Below, in pieces: positions 34,833-43,949 of a DNA stretch of 64,000 nucleotides; position 1 is the stretch's first letter; the number at the start of each line of letters is the position of its first letter. Source of the DNA: Hwangdonia lutea (GTDB lineage Bacteria > Bacteroidota > Bacteroidia > Flavobacteriales > Flavobacteriaceae); contig NZ_CP136521.1 in NCBI RefSeq assembly GCF_032814565.1, positions 3,568,501-3,632,500 on the forward strand, read 5' to 3'. The notes below the pieces were generated by a model, which saw only the letters and a program-made list of their open reading frames with translations, was not told the origin of the DNA and made no database searches. The position numbers and the translations under genes are program-made.

Positions 34833-36233
34833 TTATTTTAATATAGCAAGTGGCTCGGTGGTTTTCCATTTTCCTCTGGTAAAATCGGGAAAAGCTTGTG
34901 GTGCGCCACCTTGAGCAACCGATCTTTCACTTAAAGGCGCTACAGCACTCCAATGACAACCCTCGTAAACGTTTTGGTCCAATGGTTCGCCGTTACGTAA
35001 ACATTCTATTACCCTAAAAAGCATCATAAAATCCATGCCGCCATGGCCTCCCATTTTTTTAGCTAACTCACCAACGCGATTATATAATGGGTGCTCGTAT
35101 TTTTCGTAAATTTTTTCTAATTGTTCACCTTGAGCCCAACTGTGGTGGTCTTTGGTTGCGCCTTCCACACCACCTTCAAGAGCTACTCGTGTTGGGAATC
35201 CGGCCAATGTTCCTTTGGTGCCTTGCACTAAGTTGTGACGTGAATATGGCCGTGGACTGGTTTCGTCCCATTGTACCATTATGGTTCTACCTAAAGTGGT
35301 TTTTATAATCGACGTATTTAAATCGCCACCTTTATAATCCAACTTGTTCCATTTGTGGTCTGCAGGATAATTTTTCTCAGCATACTGTTTTCTTCCTAAA
35401 GAAGGGGTTGAAAACGAGACCAAACTATTAAAATTATCTTCGCCTCTAGCCAAATTCATATATTGCGCCACAGGGCCTAAACCGTGAGTTGGATAAAGGT
35501 TGCCGTTTCTTTTGGCATAATGAGGGGTTCGCCATGAACCCGTACCGCGTTCCTGCTCTTCCATTTGAAATCTCAGTTCGTGAATGTAAGACGCTTCGCC
35601 ATGTAGAATATCGCCAATAACACCTTGCCTGCACATGTTTAAATACAATAGTTCGTCTCTACCGTAATTCACGTTTTCCAGCATCATACAGTGTTTTTGG
35701 GTTTGTTCGGATGTAAACACAATATCCCACATTTCTTCCAAGGTTACCGCAATTGGCACTTCAACAAAGGCATGGGCGCCTTTTTTCATGGCTTCAATAG
35801 CCATTGGTGCATGGTTTTTCCAGTTTGTGGAAATAAAAACAGCGTCTGGTTTTACTTCATCAAGCATGGTTTTCCATTTATCTTCATCACCATAATAAAG
35901 GGCAATGTTTTTATGACGTTCTCCCTTGCCTATGGCTTTACATCTTTTTGCCGATCGGTTAGCATAATCTTCGTACAAATCGCTTATGGCTACAATTTCC
36001 GTGCCTTCAATAGTTGCTAATTGGGCAGCATGACTACTACCACGAGCACCTACACCAATTAAGGCAACACGTACTTTGTTTAATTTTGGTGCTGCAAAAC
36101 CGCCCATATATTTACCCTCATGGTTAAAAAACGGATGGTTGCTTGGGTAAGCGGGCAACATGCTCCCTAAACCCAAGGCAACGCCTGTAAGCGATGTTTT
36201 TTTAATAAAACTTCTTCTATCTAAATTTTTCAT
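34833..36233 (-). CDS. Tat-exported Gfo/Idh/MocA protein, GH109-like
   Basis: This 466-residue protein has a twin-arginine signal (DRRSFIKKTSLTGVALGLGS) and a Gfo/Idh/MocA oxidoreductase fold: the Rossmann motif ALIGVGARGSSHA (about residues 57-69) binds NAD, and FVEVPIAVT is the family's substrate-site motif. The C-terminal region with GGHGGMDFMM and FPDFTRGKWK is characteristic of the GH109 group. GH109 enzymes hydrolyse alpha-N-acetylgalactosaminides by an NAD-dependent mechanism, in the periplasm or outside. Substrate here is unproven; the flavobacterial family is broad. Confidence 0.88.
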   Translation of the reverse strand: MKNLDRRSFIKKTSLTGVALGLGSMLPAYPSNHPFFNHEGKYMGGFAAPKLNKVRVALIGVGARGSSHAAQLATIEGTEIVAISDLYEDYANRSAKRCKAIGKGERHKNIALYYGDEDKWKTMLDEVKPDAVFISTNWKNHAPMAIEAMKKGAHAFVEVPIAVTLEEMWDIVFTSEQTQKHCMMLENVNYGRDELLYLNMCRQGVIGDILHGEASYIHELRFQMEEQERGTGSWRTPHYAKRNGNLYPTHGLGPVAQYMNLARGEDNFNSLVSFSTPSLGRKQYAEKNYPADHKWNKLDYKGGDLNTSIIKTTLGRTIMVQWDETSPRPYSRHNLVQGTKGTLAGFPTRVALEGGVEGATKDHHSWAQGEQLEKIYEKYEHPLYNRVGELAKKMGGHGGMDFMMLFRVIECLRNGEPLDQNVYEGCHWSAVAPLSERSVAQGGAPQAFPDFTRGKWKTTEPLAILK

Positions 36234-36587
36234 TACTATAACTTTATGTGTTTTTTACTTAAGCGAAATAGAATTTTTAAAGTTAATTTATTTTTGCCGT
36301 TTGATACAAATACTTTTTTAGCATTTGCTAATAGGTATTTGTGGAGATTATTCGAAAAAATTAGAAGTTTAATATGATTTTGAGTTTTTTTCGATTTAAA
36401 TACCGACTCGATTTTAAATAGTTTTAAAAATTAGCTGTTTTATCCCACAAAATCAACCAAACCCATTTCATTTTAAAAAAAGTTACCAACCATTGTTTGT
36501 TGATTTTAAAGGCTTTAGGTAGCGCTTCCGTTTTTTTGGCACGTTGTTTGTAATTACATAAACGTAACACAATTAAAACTCACAATT
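36234..36587. other. Intergenic region with nested inverted repeats and a sigma-54-like promoter
   Basis: No gene is evident in this stretch. ACAAATAC (36306-36313) and GTATTTGT (36335-36342) enclose a second palindrome, TAGCA-TT-TGCTA, at 36319-36330. These may be a binding site or a hairpin upstream of the divergent genes. The right end carries the -24/-12 element described separately. Confidence 0.5.
36536..36552 (+). promoter_or_regulatory. Sigma-54-like -24/-12 element upstream of the basic-tail secreted protein
   Basis: TTGGCACG, 4 bases and TTGTA match the -24/-12 consensus except that the -12 motif reads TTGT instead of TTGC. GG at 36538 and the -12 G at 36550 are exactly 12 bases apart. 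It lies 36 bases before the ATG at 36588. Confidence 0.6.
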
Positions 36588-37826
36588 ATGAAAAAATTAA
36601 TATTCTTAATGGCAGGTTTGATCCTTACAGGGTTTACTGCTACTGCAACCACAACCGACACCAAGGCACATAAAACAGCAACTTACTATGGAGGTTATGG
36701 TAATTCTTTCATATTTGTAGAAGACGGTATTGAATTTTCGGTGTTTCGCGATGGGCAATTCGATTTTAATATTTTACGGGGCAACTCGCGTTTAAACGTA
36801 TCTATCGGTTCGCCAAACGTGAGCATCAGTTTTAATTCGGGTTACGACTACAACGCTTACGTACAGTACGATGAATATGGCGCTGTTATTCAAGTTGAAA
36901 ACACCCCTATTTATTATGATTATTACGGTCGCGTTAATCAAATTGGCAATGTAAACATTTACTACAACAGACATGGTTACATTAAGCGCGTTGGTGGCTT
37001 ATACGTGCACTATAACCGTTACAACCGCTACTCCCATTTTACAGGCTTTATAAATATTTATAACAGACACTATGTGTACAGACCGTGGCACAGGTATTAC
37101 AGTGTTCCGGCGTACGATTACTGCGTGGTTTACAACAGACCTTACAGACAATTTTACAACCCGGTTCGCTATACGTACAACAGACCGTTTTATAACAATT
37201 ACAGACCAAGAACCGCTATTGCTACAAGACGTGGGCATAAAGTTTATAGAAACCGAAATTATGCGACGGTTAACCGAAGCACAAGAAACAAAACTCAAAT
37301 AAACAGACGTGCCAATTCTAGACGCGATGTGGCTCAAGTAAATTCAACGAGACGAAATAGCACTTCGACCATAAACAGAAACAATTCTAGAAGCAATTCT
37401 GAAAATGTTAACAGAAGAACATCGACAAGACGTGATGATGCTAGAACAACTAGAACAAATACACGTGCAAATAATACTAAAAGAACGAGAGAAAGCGTTA
37501 CTAGAAGCACAAGACCGAAGGTTAATAACACCAGAACCGTAACTAGAAATAGAAATACTTCGGTTACCAGAAAACCAAATAACTTAAATACTCGTACATA
37601 TAATAAAAGACAGAAAACAACTAGAAACACTCAACGTGTAGCTACAAGAACGACTCAAAACAAACCTAGAACGGCGCAACGCGCAGTGAATAGAACCAGT
37701 AAACCGAGATCGACACAAAGAACAATTTCTAGGTCTACGCAAAGTAAACCAAGAGCAAGAGCAACGCAAAGCAGAAGTGCTTCAAGTAATAAAAGTACAA
37801 GATCGACTTCCAGAAGAAGATCATAA
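36588..37826 (+). CDS. Secreted protein with tyrosine-rich repeats and an Arg/Thr/Ser/Asn-rich tail
   Basis: This 412-residue protein has a signal peptide (about residues 1-21) and a domain paralogous to that of the protein at 32951: FVEDGIEFSVFRDGQFDFN, then repeats such as YDYYGRVNQIGNVNIYYNR. From about residue 185 it becomes a low-complexity tail of Arg, Thr, Ser and Asn to the end. The tail is highly basic and free of hydrophobic residues, so it must be disordered. It may bind acidic polysaccharide or nucleic acid at the cell surface. Function unknown. A similar promoter precedes both paralogues. Confidence 0.75.
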   Translation: MKKLIFLMAGLILTGFTATATTTDTKAHKTATYYGGYGNSFIFVEDGIEFSVFRDGQFDFNILRGNSRLNVSIGSPNVSISFNSGYDYNAYVQYDEYGAVIQVENTPIYYDYYGRVNQIGNVNIYYNRHGYIKRVGGLYVHYNRYNRYSHFTGFINIYNRHYVYRPWHRYYSVPAYDYCVVYNRPYRQFYNPVRYTYNRPFYNNYRPRTAIATRRGHKVYRNRNYATVNRSTRNKTQINRRANSRRDVAQVNSTRRNSTSTINRNNSRSNSENVNRRTSTRRDDARTTRTNTRANNTKRTRESVTRSTRPKVNNTRTVTRNRNTSVTRKPNNLNTRTYNKRQKTTRNTQRVATRTTQNKPRTAQRAVNRTSKPRSTQRTISRSTQSKPRARATQSRSASSNKSTRSTSRRRS

Positions 37827-37847
37827 CAATTTTGGTTGGTTAGTTGG

Positions 37848-37900
37848 AAAGCCCCGCGATTAAGTTTGCCTCAAAGCAAATTCGTGGGGTTTTCTTTTTT
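37848..37900 (+). terminator. Terminator downstream of the basic-tail protein
   Basis: AAAGCCCCGCGA pairs with TTCGTGGGGTTTT across a loop that itself contains the small hairpin TTTGC-CTCAAA-GCAAA. The right arm runs into TTTTCTTTTTT. Confidence 0.7.
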
Positions 37901-37916
37901 AATGAAATTATCGTTT

Positions 37917-37991
37917 GTCACCTTGTGAGTGCCGTCAGAAGGTCATTATAGTTATATCATTTATGGGTTTCGACGGCGTTCAACCCGACAC
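37917..37991. repeat. Intergenic dispersed-repeat-like inverted element
   Basis: GTCACCTTGTGAGTGCCGTCAGAAGGTC at the left and a related, inverted copy at the right (GGGTTTCGACGGCG followed by TTCAACCCGACAC) form an imperfect palindrome around AT-rich sequence. From memory, it resembles short intergenic repeats of flavobacterial genomes (GTCACCTTGAGCG type). Seen only once as a pair here. Confidence 0.5.
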
Positions 37992-38054
37992 TAAATTGCC
38001 GCTTTTTGAACAATCAACATAAAAGAATACTGCTTTCACAGAAAACTTAACATT

Positions 38055-39512
38055 CTATTTCCGCTTTAAAATCTTATCAATAAGCTCGGTTATATTCTCT
38101 GAAAACTTAAACAAATAAATAACGAGTCCGTATAAAATGGTAATAAGCGCCGTTTTTAAAATGATATTAACGATTGGGTGAAAAGAAAAATCCCAGAAAT
38201 AAAACAGCAAAACACCAATACCAATGCACGCTCCTATTTTTAATGTATTCGCGCTAAATGGCAGCATTTTAAATTTTCTGTAAACAAAAAACAGCTTAAT
38301 GGTGTTATATAAAAACATAGCTAAAAAGGTGGCCAAAGCAGCACCGTTAATGCCAAAAAGCGGAATAAAAAGAATGTTTAAAAAAACCATAACTATCACC
38401 AAAATCACCCCGAAAAACAATACCATTCTATAATAATCGCTATTAAACAAAATAGCATTGTTGCTGCCCAAAATGGCGTCGTACAATTTTGCAACGCTAA
38501 TTATAAAAACCACGAAAAGTCCGCCGCTAAATTCTTCGGGGATGATGTTATAAAGCTGATTAATGTTTAATACAATCAGTAAAAAGATAAAACCACTGAC
38601 AATAAATAGGTTTAAAGAGCTTCGTTTGTACAAATCCTTTAGAGAATCAAAATTCTTTTCATTTAAATATTTAGCTGATAACGGCATTAATATTTGATGC
38701 ATGGAGCGTTGCGGAACGGCAATAACCGCCGAAATAAAAATGGCCACATTGTAGTATGCAATTTGTTCGATGGGAATGTAATGCCCTAACATCACTTTAT
38801 CAATATCCAAAAGAACGGTAGCGATAGAGCCTGCAATAATGATTAAAAAGGAGTATTTTATAATAGCACTTAAACGGGCCACCTTTTTAAAGATGATAAC
38901 AGGGATTTTAGTACTGAAGGCATACAGCATCATCACCAACATTCGCAACAGGTAAACGGCAACCAATCCCATCATAAATTGCTCTACATCAATCACGTTT
39001 AAATATAGACAGAATAGCAAAATCATCGTGCCCACGCGATGGAACACCTCTTTCATAAAATTACCAAACACGGTTTGCATTTGCACTTTGGTCCATGCAA
39101 AAAAAACCTCAAAATAAGCTAAAGCTATGGCTATAAATACGGTATGCCATAAATAATTTTTTATGATGGGGTTTTCAGTCGATAAAAATTCCCCAATCAT
39201 TTCATAACTGAAATGTGTAATGATGATGAGCGGAAAAATAATCAACAAAGGCAAAAACAACATCAGCGTTAAAAAGCTATTTAAGGACACGCGTGTTTTA
39301 AATGAGGTGTAAAATTTCACTAAAGTATTGTGCACGCCAAACGCCATTAACGGCATTATCACATAGGCTAAAGACAGCATATAGCCTACCATACCGTAGT
39401 ATGCGTCGCTTAAAAACTCTGTGTACAGAAACAATGTATTTATCGCACCAATAAAAAAACCCAAATACGTGGATATGATGTTTTTAAAAGATTGCGTTGC
39501 AACAATGCCCAT
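38055..39512 (-). CDS. Oligosaccharide flippase, Wzx-like (MATE/MOP superfamily)
   Basis: This 485-residue protein has about 12-14 hydrophobic helices and the general features of the Wzx/RfbX polysaccharide transporter family, which move lipid-linked repeat units across the inner membrane. Characteristic stretches are NIISTYLGFFIGAINTLF at the start and PLFGINGAALATFLAM near the C-terminus. The start codon overlaps the stop of the glycosyltransferase gene upstream (TAATG), so they are coupled. Confidence 0.88.
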   Translation of the reverse strand: MGIVATQSFKNIISTYLGFFIGAINTLFLYTEFLSDAYYGMVGYMLSLAYVIMPLMAFGVHNTLVKFYTSFKTRVSLNSFLTLMLFLPLLIIFPLIIITHFSYEMIGEFLSTENPIIKNYLWHTVFIAIALAYFEVFFAWTKVQMQTVFGNFMKEVFHRVGTMILLFCLYLNVIDVEQFMMGLVAVYLLRMLVMMLYAFSTKIPVIIFKKVARLSAIIKYSFLIIIAGSIATVLLDIDKVMLGHYIPIEQIAYYNVAIFISAVIAVPQRSMHQILMPLSAKYLNEKNFDSLKDLYKRSSLNLFIVSGFIFLLIVLNINQLYNIIPEEFSGGLFVVFIISVAKLYDAILGSNNAILFNSDYYRMVLFFGVILVIVMVFLNILFIPLFGINGAALATFLAMFLYNTIKLFFVYRKFKMLPFSANTLKIGACIGIGVLLFYFWDFSFHPIVNIILKTALITILYGLVIYLFKFSENITELIDKILKRK

Positions 39513-40792
39513 TATATTAATTTAGATAAGGATGCGGTTAACGATTTTCTACTGTATTTTTGCAAACCAATGGCATGCGACTGTAATGTGTTATTTTTAT
39601 AAGCTTTATAATGTGTTAATATAGTTGTTTTCAACGACTCAAAATCATCGTAATAAAAGTAGTTTCCGGTATTGGTTTCTTTAATGATGTTTTCGACATC
39701 CGATCCTTTTGGGCCTAAAGCTATAATGGGGCGGTTTGAAACCATGTATTCAAATAATTTACCTGGAATAATACATTTTGTATCTTCTGAATCGATTTCA
39801 ATCAATAACAAAATTTGTGATTTTTTCTGAAACACAATAGATTGATTATGCGATACATATCCTACTTTATTTACATAATCACTTAAATTTTGGTTTTCAA
39901 CTGAACGCAGCGCATCTTCACTCACCGCACCAACAAAATTAAGCTGAAAATCTTTTGCAAAATCTTTATTCGTTTTAATCAAATCACTTAAAACTTGCCA
40001 TAAAGTTTCAGGGTTTCTTTTTGATAATAATGAGCCAATATGCGCCATTGAAAATTTAGAATCTAATTCAACCTTTCCAACAGACTCGTAATCGTACCCA
40101 TTTGTAATAACTTCAATGGGTTTTGTGGTGATGTTTTTAAATTCTTTTTTAGTCACCGAACTGGTTACAATAATTTGATCGGCAGTACGGAGTACTTTTT
40201 TTTCAAGTATTTTATGCTTTTGCTGTGCGCTTTTAGTAAGCCTAAGTTGCTTATGATACCCAATGGTCGTCCACGGATCTCTAAAATCTGCCAACCACTT
40301 CACCCCTATTTTTTCTTTTAACTGCAACCCAATAAGATGCAAACTGTGAGGCGGCCCCGTAGTAATTATGGTATCTATATTATGTTCTGAAATATATTTT
40401 GAAAGATAAGCTACTGAAGGCTTTACCCAACTTTTTCTGGCATCCGGAATAAAAAAATTGCCTCGGATGTAAAGCATCATTTTTTCAATAAAGCTCTGTT
40501 TTTTTGCTTCTGAAATAATGCCTTTACTTATAGTATTTGATGCTTTTTTAGAAAACAATCCCGCCAATTTATAAGGCTCTTTTATGGGCTGTTTTAATAT
40601 CGTTAAATCCTCTGAAACTTCATCCATTAAACTTTCATCAATCAATGGGTAATTAGGGTTTTCTGGAATGTAAACAATAGGTTCGATATTAAATTCGGTT
40701 AAATACTTAACAAATTTTAACCAGCGTTGTACACCCGGACCACCTGCTGGCGGCCAATAATAGGTTATAATAAGAACTTTCTTTTTACTCAT
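39512..40792 (-). CDS. Glycosyltransferase, GT4-like (GT-B fold)
   Basis: This protein of about 426 residues begins with KKVLIITYYWPPAGGPGVQRW, the opening of many GT4-like enzymes. It has WLADFRDPWTTIGYH in the first domain and FEYMVSNRPIIALGPKG in the second, the nucleotide-sugar-binding half. I prefer the ATG at 40792 because the ATG at 40801 lies in an intergenic dispersed repeat. It adds a sugar to a surface-glycan precursor and is cotranscribed with the flippase gene. Donor and acceptor are unknown. Confidence 0.85.
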   Translation of the reverse strand: MSKKKVLIITYYWPPAGGPGVQRWLKFVKYLTEFNIEPIVYIPENPNYPLIDESLMDEVSEDLTILKQPIKEPYKLAGLFSKKASNTISKGIISEAKKQSFIEKMMLYIRGNFFIPDARKSWVKPSVAYLSKYISEHNIDTIITTGPPHSLHLIGLQLKEKIGVKWLADFRDPWTTIGYHKQLRLTKSAQQKHKILEKKVLRTADQIIVTSSVTKKEFKNITTKPIEVITNGYDYESVGKVELDSKFSMAHIGSLLSKRNPETLWQVLSDLIKTNKDFAKDFQLNFVGAVSEDALRSVENQNLSDYVNKVGYVSHNQSIVFQKKSQILLLIEIDSEDTKCIIPGKLFEYMVSNRPIIALGPKGSDVENIIKETNTGNYFYYDDFESLKTTILTHYKAYKNNTLQSHAIGLQKYSRKSLTASLSKLI

Positions 40793-40798
40793 TTTTGT

Positions 40799-40938
40799 CA
40801 TTCCTGCGAAGACGGGAATACATTATTAGTTTAGTTTTAAATTGAAGCCGCCAAATTAGTTATAAAGCATTTAAAGCTTGTCTAAATATTTTTGACTTCT
40901 TTGTAATTAATATCGGCTTCGACAAGCTCAATCTGACA
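40799..40938. repeat. Remnants of dispersed intergenic repeats
   Basis: TCATTCCTGCGAAGACGGGAAT (40799-40820) resembles the hairpin-forming repeat ATTCCTGCGAAGGCAGGAAT that I know from flavobacterial genomes, and CGGCTTCGACAAGCTCAATCTGACA (40914-40938) resembles a second common repeat. Together with the element at 37917 they mark the edges of this glycan gene block. Copy number elsewhere must be checked. Confidence 0.5.
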
Positions 40939-40979
40939 ACTTAATTTATAAAAGCCACTTTTTAGGCAGTTCCGGTAAA

Positions 40980-43400
40980 CTATTTCTTCTTAAATTCATA
41001 ATACAAACCAGCAATAAGCAATAATCCAAAAAAGATGGAGCTTGCCAGCGCAATGCTGCTTCCTGTTCTTACAACATCGGGATCGAACCTAAACTCAACA
41101 ATGTGTTTGCCTGCCGGAATTTCCATGCCTCGCAATGTGTAATTTACACGCATGTGTGTTGTTTCTTTTCCATCAACAAACGTTTTCCAACCGTTTCCGT
41201 AATACACTTCAGAAAACACTGCAAATCCATCATTAGAATTGTTCGATTCGTATTTTAGATAATTTGGCTGATGCTCAACTAATTTAATCGATGCTAAAGA
41301 GTCAACAGCAAAGGTGTTTTTTGGTACCTTAAATTGATTCGATTGTTTTGATTTTACATAAATAGCCTTGTTTTTATTATCTAAACTATCCAGTGATTTT
41401 ATTTCTTCATTTGCAGAATCAACCTCTGTTAACGATTTCACAAACCATGCATTTCCGTTAGCTTCTTCGTTGGTGTAAGGCATAGGATTGCCTTTTTCAT
41501 CCTGAACAACTATATACTTGGTGTTAAACATATTAAGCACATTAATATTGTTTTGCGAAATATACCAATCGAAAACTTCACGGTAGCGTTTTAAACCTGC
41601 GGCATGATACCCGTTTAAAGAATTGTGGTAATACGATGGCTTTGATTGCCCCGAAACCAAATCGAATACCCTAAAATGCGTGGTATCCTTTAAAATTTCT
41701 TTATCGGCTTCATTTTTAGTGAATGGCTGATTAACCTGCATTGCCGACACAAAATTATCGTTGTTTACATAGCGCCTATCAACACCAACCAAATCAAACA
41801 GTATAAGTACGGCAAACGCTACCATCACCCATTTTTCCTTTAATTTATCTTTTAAAAATGTCCAAATTAAGCCTGCTGAAAGTAATACCAATACAAGGGT
41901 TCTAATGGTGTCTTGAGTAAAAATGGCTTTCCTATCGGCTTTAATGGCATCAATAAAGGCTTGCCCGTAATTCTGTCTATAAAACCCATCGTTTACGCCT
42001 ACAAAATCAAACGAGGATTTAAACAGTAAAAACAAAATCGCAATGCCACCGGTTTTAATTGCCGTAAATTTTAAAGCCTTTAGTTTTTCTTCTTTGTTTT
42101 CAAAATCGTTAAACAATCTTACCAATCCGAAAATTGCTAAAACCGGAATGCATAATTCTAAAATAACTTGAATGGAACTTACTGCCCTAAACTTGTTGTA
42201 AAGCGGTACGTAATCAATAAATAAATCTGTTAAAAACCCTAGATTTTTTCCATAGGACAATAATAGCGATAGTATGCTTCCCCCAACAAGCCACCATTTT
42301 AATCGCCCTTTTACCAGAAATAGAGCAAAGACAAATAAAAACAAAACTACTGCCCCAATGTATGCTGGTGCTTCAACTATGGGTTGATCGCCCCAATACA
42401 TGGGTGCACGTTTCGATTCTTGTAGTGCTTGACTTGGCGATGCGCCTAATTTTCTAAATGCCTCGTAAGTGTTGGAATCTTTGCCCAAGTTTTCACCGTT
42501 TCCGCCGCCCATAAACCTTGGAATATAAAGGTTGAAGGTTTCTAAAATACCATAGCTAAACTGGGTAATATAATCTCTGTCTAAGCCCGAAGTGACTTCT
42601 TTAGGAGATCCGTCGGGATTTATAGTTAATTCGCTTTTACCGCGTGTACTTTCTTTTACATATTCTTTTGTTGCCAGAATTCCGGTTGCATTAAGGGCTA
42701 TCGACAGTAAAACCGCAGTACATAAAATACCGACAGATTTAAAATAGTGAGGTAATATTTTCTTTTTATAAGCATCAATTAAATAAGCGATTCCCAATAT
42801 AATAACCAGTAACATTAAATAATAGGTCATTTGAAAATGATTAGCTACAATTTCTAAACCCATGGCGACAACGGTAAGTAAAAAACCAGCTATATATTTC
42901 CGTTGGAATGTGAGCAGAATACCGCTTAAAACCAAAGGCATATAAGCAATGGCATGTGCCTTACTATTATGCCCAACCCCGAGAATTATGATTAAATACG
43001 TTGAAAACCCAAAAGCCAAAGCACCAATGGCAGCGAGCTTAAAATCGACTTTTAAAACGAGTAAAAGCACATAAAAACTCAGCAGATAAAGAAACAGATA
43101 ATCGGCTGGTCGTGGCAAAAACCGCAAGGCCAAATCTAATTTTTTAATATAGTTATGCGGATACTTAGCACCCAATTGATAGGTTGGCATCCCGCTAAAC
43201 GCACTGTTTGTCCAATAGGTTTCCGCTCCGGTTTCCGCACGAAAATCTTTTTGCTGTTTACTCATGCCAATATACTGCACGATATCGCTTTGAAAAATCT
43301 GTTTTCCTTTTAAAACAGGACTAAAATAAGCTAAAGAAAGTATTACAAAACCCACTAAAACTAGTAGATGTGGAAGTATTTTTTTTAATGAAAATTGCAT
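40980..43400 (-). CDS. YfhO-family polytopic membrane protein
   Basis: This 806-residue protein has about 13 hydrophobic helices and a soluble C-terminal domain of about 200 residues before the last helix. It matches the YfhO family, related to GT-C glycosyltransferases. Loop 1 has LKGKQIFQSDIVQYIGMSKQ, with the acidic residue where GT-C enzymes hold their catalytic Asp, and ELCIPVLAIFGLVRLF in the middle. YfhO is needed for lipoteichoic acid glycosylation in Bacillus; its activity here is unknown. It is the first gene of the block with the GT4 and flippase, separated from them by the repeat element. Confidence 0.87.
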   Translation of the reverse strand: MQFSLKKILPHLLVLVGFVILSLAYFSPVLKGKQIFQSDIVQYIGMSKQQKDFRAETGAETYWTNSAFSGMPTYQLGAKYPHNYIKKLDLALRFLPRPADYLFLYLLSFYVLLLVLKVDFKLAAIGALAFGFSTYLIIILGVGHNSKAHAIAYMPLVLSGILLTFQRKYIAGFLLTVVAMGLEIVANHFQMTYYLMLLVIILGIAYLIDAYKKKILPHYFKSVGILCTAVLLSIALNATGILATKEYVKESTRGKSELTINPDGSPKEVTSGLDRDYITQFSYGILETFNLYIPRFMGGGNGENLGKDSNTYEAFRKLGASPSQALQESKRAPMYWGDQPIVEAPAYIGAVVLFLFVFALFLVKGRLKWWLVGGSILSLLLSYGKNLGFLTDLFIDYVPLYNKFRAVSSIQVILELCIPVLAIFGLVRLFNDFENKEEKLKALKFTAIKTGGIAILFLLFKSSFDFVGVNDGFYRQNYGQAFIDAIKADRKAIFTQDTIRTLVLVLLSAGLIWTFLKDKLKEKWVMVAFAVLILFDLVGVDRRYVNNDNFVSAMQVNQPFTKNEADKEILKDTTHFRVFDLVSGQSKPSYYHNSLNGYHAAGLKRYREVFDWYISQNNINVLNMFNTKYIVVQDEKGNPMPYTNEEANGNAWFVKSLTEVDSANEEIKSLDSLDNKNKAIYVKSKQSNQFKVPKNTFAVDSLASIKLVEHQPNYLKYESNNSNDGFAVFSEVYYGNGWKTFVDGKETTHMRVNYTLRGMEIPAGKHIVEFRFDPDVVRTGSSIALASSIFFGLLLIAGLYYEFKKK

Positions 43401-43519
43401 GAAAATGTGTTAAAAACAATGGTTGTGAAATTAACTATTATTTTCGAGATATACTTAAACTAAAGGAATCAAAATTTAATTGATAAGATTTCGGTCTTTA
43501 CGAAAATAACAAAACAAGG

Positions 43520-43783
43520 CTACTCTATTTCTTCGTAATCCACATAATCGCCAATATCTTTATTTGAAGTTTTAGTATCTGGCATTTTATCAATGGTTAC
43601 CTCGCCTTTGCGTAATGGCTTTTCTTCCTGTTGTTTTCCTTGGAATTGCCCAAATTGTTCACCAAATTGTTTTTCGGCTTTTTTAGCGGCATATTTAATC
43701 AAAAAAGGCGCAAATATTCTAGAAAGCACTTTAATGCCATAATACACCAACACAATAATAAGTATGGTTCTTAATAAACCCAT
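43520..43783 (-). CDS. DUF4834-family small membrane protein
   Basis: This 87-residue protein has one hydrophobic N-terminal segment (MGLLRTILIIVLVYYGIKVL) followed by FAPFLIKYAAKKAEKQFG and an acidic tail ending DYVDYEEIE. This is the pattern of DUF4834, which is widespread in Flavobacteriia and usually occurs next to YfhO genes, as here. Function unknown. Confidence 0.8.
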   Translation of the reverse strand: MGLLRTILIIVLVYYGIKVLSRIFAPFLIKYAAKKAEKQFGEQFGQFQGKQQEEKPLRKGEVTIDKMPDTKTSNKDIGDYVDYEEIE

Positions 43784-43808
43784 TATAGACTTTTTTAAAA
43801 ATTTTATA

Positions 43809-43816
43809 CAAAAATA
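43809..43816 (-). promoter_or_regulatory. -7 box of the DUF4834 gene
   Basis: TATTTTTG on the minus strand matches TAnnTTTG, 25 bases before the start codon at 43783. The region up to 43871 is shared with the divergent promoter. Confidence 0.5.
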
Positions 43817-43870
43817 CGATTCTAAACATTTAAAAAACGCTTAAAAATGATAAAAAAAGTATAAAATATC

Positions 43871-43878
43871 TATATTTG
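43871..43878 (+). promoter_or_regulatory. -7 box of the putative transporter-like gene
   Basis: TATATTTG matches the Bacteroidetes -7 consensus. The ATG chosen for the downstream gene (43950) is 71 bases further on, so there is a leader of about 60 bases. Confidence 0.55.
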
Positions 43879-43949
43879 AGCATCCTATAAAATAATTAGT
43901 GAAAGTATTAGATAACTATAAATTATCGATATATTACAAAACATTCATT

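Noticed and set aside
36999-37630. Minus-strand frames opposite the Arg/Thr-rich tail
   Set aside because: Shadow frames of low-complexity codons. The plus-strand gene has a signal peptide, promoter and terminator.
43899-43949. GTG start of the barrel protein gene
   Set aside because: It would place a 17-residue polar extension in front of a perfect signal peptide that starts with the ATG at 43950.
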